A DNA stretch of 9,156 nt, taken from the NCBI GenBank assembly GCA_030607655.1, contig JAUWJN010000073.1:1-9156 (forward strand). Reading direction: 5' to 3'. The notes below the pieces were generated by a model that was given only the letters and a program-made list of their open reading frames with translations, did no database searches and was not told the origin of the DNA. This DNA comes from a bacterium (GTDB lineage: Bacteria > Armatimonadota > Zipacnadia > Zipacnadales > Zipacnadaceae). The translations under genes and the position numbers were made by a program. Positions 1-4,185 of the stretch are shown piece by piece (the first letter of the stretch is position 1; each line of letters opens with the position of its first letter).

Positions 1-758
1 ACTATCTCTACCTCATCCCCGGTGTGAATGATCCCGCGCTCTACCTTGCCCGTGGCCACCGTCCCCCGCCCGCTGATGGTGAAGACATCTTCCACCGGTA
101 GCAGGAACGGCTGATCCACATCGCGTACCGGCTCGGGAATGTATTCGTCCACCGCATCCAGCAGCTCAAATATCGGCCCGCACTTCTCACAGTCGCGATT
201 GCCGCACCCGCACTCCATCGCCTCCAGCGCGCTGCCGGTAATCACCGGTAACTCCTCGCCCGGGAAATCGTAGCTGCTGAGCAGCTCACGGACCTCCAGC
301 TCCACTAACTCCAGTAATTCGGGGTCGTCCATCTGGTCAGCTTTGTTCAGAAACACCACTATCGCCGGCACATTCACCTGGCGGGCCAGGAGGATGTGCT
401 CGCGGGTCTGGGGCATGGGCCCGTCGGTGGCCGCTACCACCAGTATCGTCCCATCCATCTGGGCGGCGCCGGTAATCATATTTTTGATGTAGTCGGCGTG
501 CCCCGGACAGTCAATATGGGCGTAGTGGCGGGCCGCCGTCTCGTACTCGGCGTGGTAGATGGCGATGGTCAGGCCCCGCTCCCTCTCCTCGGGTGCCGAG
601 TCAATTTGGTCGAATTCCAAAGGCTCGGCCTGGCCTTCCTCCGAGTTGGCCAAGCACCTGGTTATCGCCGAAGTCAGCGTGGTCTTACCGTGGTCCACAT
701 GCCCAATCGTTCCGATATTTATGTGTGGCTTGGTCCGCTCAAATTTCTCCTTGGCCAT
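1..758 (-). CDS. tuf: Elongation factor Tu, 5' part (3' end beyond window)
   Basis: EF-Tu is the GTPase that carries aminoacyl-tRNA to the ribosomal A site. I translated positions 758 down to 1 by hand: 252 full codons of the usual ~395-400, so domain I and the start of domain II are present and the rest is off the left edge. Visible motifs are MAKEKFERTKPHINIGTIGH at the start, GHVDHGKT (P-loop, residues 19-26), RGLTI (switch I), DCPGH (G3), NKAD (G4, usually NKCD) and GSAL (G5). Between GSALEAME and the FELLDAVDEYIPEP helix lies a short cysteine-rich segment, C183-x-C185-x4-C190-x2-C193, absent from E. coli EF-Tu. The ATG at 758-756 is fixed by an AGGAGGT SD at 774-768 with 9-nt spacing. 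The gene is 34 nt downstream of fusA with no promoter visible, so it is probably the last member of the rpsL transcript. Confidence 0.97.
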   Translation of the reverse strand, partial: MAKEKFERTKPHINIGTIGHVDHGKTTLTSAITRCLANSEEGQAEPLEFDQIDSAPEERERGLTIAIYHAEYETAARHYAHIDCPGHADYIKNMITGAAQMDGTILVVAATDGPMPQTREHILLARQVNVPAIVVFLNKADQMDDPELLELVELEVRELLSSYDFPGEELPVITGSALEAMECGCGNRDCEKCGPIFELLDAVDEYIPEPVRDVDQPFLLPVEDVFTISGRGTVATGKVERGIIHTGDEVEI

Positions 759-774
759 AGCGGCGTTACCTCCT
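759..774 (-). promoter_or_regulatory. tuf ribosome binding site
   Basis: AGGAGGT at 774-768 is a near-complete anti-16S match, followed by 9 nt (767-759) and the tuf ATG. It is the strongest coding-associated SD in the window, in line with the very high EF-Tu demand. Confidence 0.85.
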
Positions 775-792
775 GCTCATCTTGTAGTTGTG

Positions 793-2847
793 TTACCTAT
801 TACTGGAATTTAAGGTTGCCCGATAACTGTGCGGCTGCATGCCATAGGTGGCTCGGCCCTGGGTCAAATTGCGTAGTGAGGTGGAATAGCCAAACATTTT
901 AGCCAACGGCACCAGGGCCCGGATTGTCTGAGTATTGCCCAGGGCGCCGTTCGAACCGTAGATATCCGCCTGCCGCCGGTTGAGGTCGTTAGCTACCTCA
1001 CCCAGATAGTCATCGGGGGTAACCACCTCAACTGCCATTATCGGCTCCAGTAGCACCGGCTGGGCCTTGTCATAAGCATCTTTGAAGGCTAGCCGGGCAG
1101 CAATCTTATAGGCGATATCGCTCGAATCGACATCATGGTATGAGCCGTCAAATACCGTAGCCCTTATATCTACTACCGGATAACCCCCTATGGATCCTGC
1201 CGCCATTGCCTCTTTTACGCCCGCCTCAACAGCCGAGATAAACTCAGTGGGGATTACTCCGCGCTTAATCTCGCTGTTGAATACCAAGCCGCTGCCGGTT
1301 TCGCCGGGCTCGACGGTCAAGACCACGTGACCATATTGGCCCTTGCCCCCGGTTTGGCGTACAAATCGTCCCTCACCGGTACTGCGACCAGTTACGGTTT
1401 CTTTGTAAGCCACTTGAGGCTTGCCCACATTAGCATTAACGTTGAATTCGCGCTCCAAGCGGTCAACAATTATCTCCAAATGCAGCTCGCCCATCCCGGC
1501 GATGATTTGCTGATCGGTCTCGGGGTCAGTGCTCACCGCGAAACTCGGGTCCTCGATGGTCAAGATGCTCAAAGCGTCAACCAAACGGTCCTCATCCGCT
1601 TTACTCTTGGCCTCGATCGCCATCGAGATGACCGGTTGGGGGAAGGCAATCTTCTCAAACCTAATGGGATGATTGACATCACAAAGTGTATCACCGGTGG
1701 TGGCGCCAGACAGACCTACCGCCGCTAAGATATCGCCCGGCTCGGCCTGGTCAACATCCTCCCGCCGGTTAGCATGCATACGTAATAGGCGGCCTAACCG
1801 TTGCCGCTTGCCGGTAGTTGCATTCAGGATCCGATCCCCCTTACAGACGGTTCCTGAGTATACTCTAAAATATGATAGCTGCCCCACGAAGGGATCGCTT
1901 TTGACCTTAAAGAGCAACGCGCCGAACGGTTCTTCAGGGTCGGGCTTGCGGATTTCGATGGTGCCATCATTGGGATGTTCACCTCGAATGCCGCTCACGT
2001 CCAGCGGCGAAGGTAGATACCGGATGATTGCATCCAATAACGGCTGAATACCTCGGTTCTTAAGGGCTGCTCCACACAGAACTGCTGCCAGGTACCCGGC
2101 CACGGTGCCCTCCCGTAAGGCCTGGTGGATCTCAGTCTCACTGGGTTGTTCTCCCTCAATGAACTTCTTCTCCAACACCGGATTCCTTTCGGCCAGGGTT
2201 ACTAATAGATATTCGCGGAACTTCTCAGCTAGATTCCGCAATTCGGCGGGTATCTCGCTATACTCATATTCCACACCCAACTCATCCTGCCAGCGAATGG
2301 CCTGCATAGTAATCAAATCAATGACGCCGCCGAACTCGCTCTCCGCCCCAATAGGAATCTGAATCGCTACCACCCGGGCGCCGAAGCACTTGCGCATCTG
2401 GTGAAGGGTGTCGTGAAAATCAGCCCCTACCCGATCCAGCTTATTGACAAAGACCAGCCGGGGAATATTGTACTTGTTAGCCTGGCGCCAGACAGTCTCT
2501 GACTGCGGCTGAACGCCGCCCACCGCGCACATAATCATAATTAAGCCGTCCAAGACTCTTAGCGCCCGTTCTACCTCGAGCGTGAAGTCCACGTGTCCGG
2601 GCGTATCTATGATATTTATCTGATGGTCCTGCCACTGGCAGGTAGTAGCCGCCGAGGTGATGGTGATACCCCGTTCCATCTCCTGAGGCATCCAGTCCAT
2701 GGTGGCGTCGCCATCATCAACCTCCCCCATCCGGTGCACCCGTCCCGTATAGAACAACATGCGCTCAGTGGTGGTCGTCTTGCCGGCATCAATGTGAGCC
2801 GCCAGGCCGATATTCCTGATTTTTGCTAAGCTATTCTCGGTTGGCAT
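793..2847 (-). CDS. fusA: Elongation factor G
   Basis: EF-G is the ribosomal translocase (and acts with RRF in recycling), a cytoplasmic GTPase. The 684-aa product is slightly shorter than E. coli EF-G (704) but complete in domain order. The G domain has AHIDAGKT (17-24), RGITITSA (59-66), DTPGH (81-85), GVQPQSETVWRQ and NKLD (135-138). Domain II follows at roughly 300-400, then domain III, domain IV with the GKGQYGHV segment and the YHDVDSSD tip loop that enters the decoding centre, and domain V ending in LVPLAKMFGYSTSLRNLTQG. The intact RGITI and YHDVDSS segments argue for a canonical translocase rather than an EF-G2 or TetM-type paralogue, though Chloroflexota can carry more than one EF-G. 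It lies 41 nt after rpsG and 34 nt before tuf. I see no SD before the ATG at 2847, although no upstream in-frame start is available and the N-terminus aligns well. Confidence 0.97.
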   Translation of the reverse strand: MPTENSLAKIRNIGLAAHIDAGKTTTTERMLFYTGRVHRMGEVDDGDATMDWMPQEMERGITITSAATTCQWQDHQINIIDTPGHVDFTLEVERALRVLDGLIMIMCAVGGVQPQSETVWRQANKYNIPRLVFVNKLDRVGADFHDTLHQMRKCFGARVVAIQIPIGAESEFGGVIDLITMQAIRWQDELGVEYEYSEIPAELRNLAEKFREYLLVTLAERNPVLEKKFIEGEQPSETEIHQALREGTVAGYLAAVLCGAALKNRGIQPLLDAIIRYLPSPLDVSGIRGEHPNDGTIEIRKPDPEEPFGALLFKVKSDPFVGQLSYFRVYSGTVCKGDRILNATTGKRQRLGRLLRMHANRREDVDQAEPGDILAAVGLSGATTGDTLCDVNHPIRFEKIAFPQPVISMAIEAKSKADEDRLVDALSILTIEDPSFAVSTDPETDQQIIAGMGELHLEIIVDRLEREFNVNANVGKPQVAYKETVTGRSTGEGRFVRQTGGKGQYGHVVLTVEPGETGSGLVFNSEIKRGVIPTEFISAVEAGVKEAMAAGSIGGYPVVDIRATVFDGSYHDVDSSDIAYKIAARLAFKDAYDKAQPVLLEPIMAVEVVTPDDYLGEVANDLNRRQADIYGSNGALGNTQTIRALVPLAKMFGYSTSLRNLTQGRATYGMQPHSYRATLNSSNR

Positions 2848-2888
2848 AGCTAGGTTCGTTTGCGACCCATAATCGGCGCCAGTAGTCC

Positions 2889-3359
2889 CTACCAGCGGTA
2901 GTGAGCGTACGCTTTGTTCGCCTTCGCCATTCGGTGCATCTCTTCCCGGCGGCGCACGGCACCCCCCTCGGAATTGGCGGCATCCAGTAACTCATTGGTT
3001 AATCGTTCAATCATAGTGCGTTCGCTCCGGTCGCGAGCCGCCATAATTAGCCAGCGGATGACGAGGGTAAGCCGCCGTCTACTGCTAACCTCCATGGGCA
3101 CCTGATAGGTGGCGCCACCTATACGCCGGGGCCGCACCTCCAAAGTCGGCATCACATTATTTATTGCCTCCTGGAACACCTCGATAGGATTGCGCCCAGA
3201 ACGCTCATGAATTTGTTGCATGGCCCCATAGAATATGCGCTCGGAGGTGCGCTTCTTGCCATCCACCATTAGTCGGTTAATGAAGCGGGTCACCACCTCA
3301 CTGTCAAACACGGTGTCGGGTACTACCTTCCGAGCGGCTACGGCCCCTTTTCTAGGCAT
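2889..3359 (-). CDS. rpsG: 30S ribosomal protein S7
   Basis: S7 nucleates assembly of the 30S head by binding the 3' major domain of 16S rRNA, and is a classic autogenous repressor of the str operon. The product is 156 aa, the usual family length, starting MPRKGAVAARKVVPDTVF and ending in the family signature MHRMAKANKAYAHYRW. Typical S7 blocks are present: LMVDGKK, the VRPRRIGGATYQVPMEV beta-hairpin segment, and IRWLIMAAR. The frame is open upstream to an ATG at 3392, which would add 11 residues (MPIVYREGGYR). I chose the internal ATG at 3359 because MPRKG is the family N-terminus and an AAGGTGG SD lies at 3373-3367 with 7-nt spacing. It follows rpsL by 82 nt and precedes fusA by 41 nt. Confidence 0.97.
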   Translation of the reverse strand: MPRKGAVAARKVVPDTVFDSEVVTRFINRLMVDGKKRTSERIFYGAMQQIHERSGRNPIEVFQEAINNVMPTLEVRPRRIGGATYQVPMEVSSRRRLTLVIRWLIMAARDRSERTMIERLTNELLDAANSEGGAVRRREEMHRMAKANKAYAHYRW

Positions 3360-3366
3360 CCTATAT

Positions 3367-3373
3367 CCACCTT
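3367..3373 (-). promoter_or_regulatory. rpsG ribosome binding site
   Basis: AAGGTGG 7 nt before the ATG at 3359. It decides the start in favour of the MPRKG form over the longer in-frame ATG at 3392, which has no SD. Confidence 0.7.
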
Positions 3374-3386
3374 CTCTGTATACAAT

Positions 3387-3436
3387 CGGCAAGTTAATCG
3401 GCCCATTCCGCCCTAGCGACGCGGGTCCGCTTGCCG
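3387..3436 (-). promoter_or_regulatory. Candidate S7 autoregulatory RNA mimicking 16S helix 29
   Basis: The rpsL-rpsG intercistronic RNA has CAAGCGG at 3433-3427 and UCGCUAG at 3419-3413. These are identical, in the same 5'-3' order, to the conserved 16S segments at about E. coli 936-942 and 1341-1347, the two strands of helix 29 with their flanks, in the S7-binding core. They can pair here as in 16S: G3430-C3416, C3429-G3417, G3428-C3418, G3427-U3419 (a G-U as at 942/1341). CGGCAA at 3436-3431 pairs with UUGCCG at 3392-3387 to close the element. A further small hairpin, GGC 3412-3410 with GCC 3402-3400, would make it multibranched. S7 repression from this intercistronic site is established in E. 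coli; its use here is inferred from the mimicry. Confidence 0.6.
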
Positions 3437-3441
3437 GCTAA

Positions 3442-3855
3442 CTACGTGGGTTTCTTGCTTCCGTACTTAGATCGGGCACTGCGACGACCCTCCACACCCG
3501 CCGCGTCCAGTGTGCCGCGGACTATATGGTATTTCACCGCTGGCAAATCTTTAACTCGCCCGCCGCGGACCAATACTACCGAGTGCTCGGCTAGATTGTG
3601 ACCCTCCCCGGGAATATAAGCGGTAACCTCCTGGCGATTGAATAACCGCACCCGCGTACATTTGCGCAAAGCCGAGTTAGGCTTTTTGGGCGTCTGGGCC
3701 CACACTCGCGTGCAGACACCTCGGCGCTGCGGAGCCCCGTCCACCTCTTTGCCCTTGCGCCTTAAAGCATTCCACGCGACCTTCAGCGCCGGCGTCTTCG
3801 GCTTTTTTTCTCGTTTGATGCGTCCCTTGCGCACTAACTGGTTAATAGTAGGCAC
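3442..3855 (-). CDS. rpsL: 30S ribosomal protein S12
   Basis: S12 sits at the 30S decoding centre and controls accuracy; it is the classical streptomycin-resistance protein. The product is 137 aa: MPTINQLVRKGR start, GVCTRV, PKKPNSALRK (K57 = E. coli K43), EVTAYIPGEGHNLAEHSVV, GGRVKDLP, and an RSKYGSKKPT end. It is the long type, with about 14 more residues than E. coli between PALK and PQRRG, as in many Gram-positives. I chose GTG at 3855 because MPTINQL is the family start and GGGAG at 3868-3864 is 8 nt upstream; the in-frame GTG at 3864 overlaps that SD. Odd point: the near-universal DLPGVRYH reads DLPAVKYH, with Ala106 at the position of E. coli G92 (G91 in older numbering), next to known streptomycin-dependence sites. 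It is first in the rpsL-rpsG-fusA-tuf run, behind its own promoter and attenuator-like leader. Confidence 0.96.
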   Translation of the reverse strand: MPTINQLVRKGRIKREKKPKTPALKVAWNALRRKGKEVDGAPQRRGVCTRVWAQTPKKPNSALRKCTRVRLFNRQEVTAYIPGEGHNLAEHSVVLVRGGRVKDLPAVKYHIVRGTLDAAGVEGRRSARSKYGSKKPT

Positions 3856-3863
3856 CCACTTCA

Positions 3864-3889
3864 CTCCCTGTTAATTATTATCGGCAGGG
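3864..3889 (-). promoter_or_regulatory. Hairpin over the rpsL SD
   Basis: CCCUG at 3889-3885 is perfectly complementary to CAGGG at 3870-3866, with a 14-nt A/U-rich loop. The 3' strand contains the first three G of the rpsL SD (GGGAG, 3868-3864), so the hairpin would reduce ribosome access to the GTG at 3855. It lies directly after the terminator U-tract and could add translational control to the transcriptional switch. Pairing is seen directly; function is inferred. Confidence 0.45.
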
Positions 3890-3890
3890 C

Positions 3891-3924
3891 AAAAAACAAC
3901 CCCTCACTATCAGTAGGAGGGGCT
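3891..3924 (-). terminator. Intrinsic terminator in the rpsL leader (attenuator)
   Basis: CCCCUC at 3922-3917 pairs with GAGGGG at 3905-3900. The stem is extended by ACU/AGU (3914-3912 with 3908-3906) around a GAU loop, with C3916-U3915 bulged, and at its base by G3923-U3899 and A3924-U3898. A U-rich tract, UUGUUUUUU (3899-3891), follows. It lies after a strong promoter and only 35 nt before the rpsL start, with no room for a second promoter. It therefore either attenuates rpsL transcription or must be overcome by antitermination. It would also stop read-through from rpoC. Confidence 0.85.
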
Positions 3925-4008
3925 TCCGTACTAACTACCTCGAAACGCAAAAGCGACTACGTTATCATCGGAGGTATGCTAATCAGGGCCCGCCTCCTTC
4001 CATAGTGA
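3904..4008 (-). promoter_or_regulatory. Candidate antiterminator, alternative to the rpsL leader terminator
   Basis: Nested pairings that exclude the terminator: UCACUAU (4008-4002) with AUAGUGA (3910-3904), 7 bp; then AGGAG (3998-3994) with CUCCU (3919-3915) and GGGC (3991-3988) with GCCC (3923-3920), separated by a 2-nt bulge (G3993, C3992). Inside these, UACCUC (3976-3971) pairs with GAGGUA (3941-3936). The set consumes both arms of the terminator and also the 3' strand of helix P1 of the upstream domain. A competing local pairing, GGAGG (3997-3993) with CCUCC (3974-3970), would free the terminator. Base pairing was checked by hand; no energies were computed. Confidence 0.55.
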
Positions 4009-4100
4009 TCACTGGACTTACACATACTGGTAAGGTGCTGCCTGCTTATATATCCCCTCTGGCGATATTGGACTGTTCGGCGCAGCACTGGCTATCACTA
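4003..4100 (-). ncRNA. Three-way-junction leader RNA domain (possible aptamer or protein-binding domain)
   Basis: The promoter-proximal leader can fold into three perfect helices. P1 is UAGUGAU (4100-4094) with AUCACUA (4009-4003). P2 is GUGCUGC (4088-4082) with GCAGCAC (4041-4035), topped by AUAUC (4068-4064) with GAUAU (4054-4050). P3 is CUUAC (4034-4030) with GUAAG (4021-4017) and an 8-nt loop. P2 and P3 abut with no linker; the other joints are 5 nt (AGCCA) and 7 nt (UCCAGUG). I recognise none of the conserved cores of TPP, purine, cobalamin, T-box or L10-leader RNAs. A ligand, an r-protein or no partner at all are each possible. Confidence 0.5.
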
Positions 4101-4109
4101 ACACCCATA

Positions 4110-4138
4110 AGTATAATGCTTACCACTAAGTTTGTCAA
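4110..4138 (-). promoter_or_regulatory. Sigma70-type promoter of rpsL-rpsG-fusA-tuf
   Basis: TTGACA at 4138-4133 is a perfect -35 box. A 17-nt spacer (4132-4116) and TATACT at 4115-4110 (5 of 6 to TATAAT) follow. Transcription should start near 4104-4102 and run toward rpsL. It lies 47 nt past the rpoC stop, giving the str genes their own start separate from rpoBC. A near-consensus promoter upstream of an attenuator suits genes whose output is set after initiation. Confidence 0.88.
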
Positions 4139-4185
4139 GGCACTATTGGCACCACTGGAGCCCGCCGCCGGAAAGCCGACATATT

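Larger units (their letters stand above)
3856..4185 (-). other. rpoC-rpsL intergenic region: promoter plus ~248-nt structured leader
   Basis: This is the only gene-free stretch above 300 nt. From right to left it has a short rpoC 3' UTR (4185-4139) without a terminator, a strong promoter (4138-4110), a likely transcription start near 4104-4102, the three-way-junction domain, an isolated AAGGAGG at 3999-3993, the antiterminator/terminator segment, and the rpsL SD hairpin. A GTG at 4104 opens a 28-codon frame ending at TAA 4020-4018; it would be leaderless and has no independent support. I see no other gene. Confidence 0.8.

Noticed and set aside
396..902. Plus-strand open frames such as 396-902 and many others across the window
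   Set aside because: They are antisense shadows of tuf, fusA, rpsL and rpoC, with low-complexity translations, no SD and no recognisable motifs.
3302..3307. TTGACA on the minus strand inside rpsG as a possible internal promoter
   Set aside because: No acceptable -10 box 16-18 nt downstream (TTCATT).
3360..3392. Longer S7 starting at ATG 3392
   Set aside because: The 11 extra residues do not match the family, and the SD at 3373-3367 serves the ATG at 3359.
3856..3864. Longer S12 starting at GTG 3864
   Set aside because: The GTG overlaps the SD itself; GTG 3855 gives MPTINQL with ideal spacing.
3984..4003. ATG at 4003-4001 opening MEGGGP, ending at TGA 3985-3983
   Set aside because: No SD upstream; the ATG lies within the pairing strand of P1/antiterminator and the peptide is trivial.
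3860..4109. T-box, TPP, purine, cobalamin or L10-leader RNA in the rpsL leader
   Set aside because: None of their conserved cores is present (no TGGNACC T-box, no CTGAGA of TPP, no cobalamin box).
4139..4185. Terminator directly after the rpoC stop
   Set aside because: GC-rich repeats (CGGCGGCGGG) are present but there is no stable stem followed by a U-tract; the first real terminator is in the rpsL leader.
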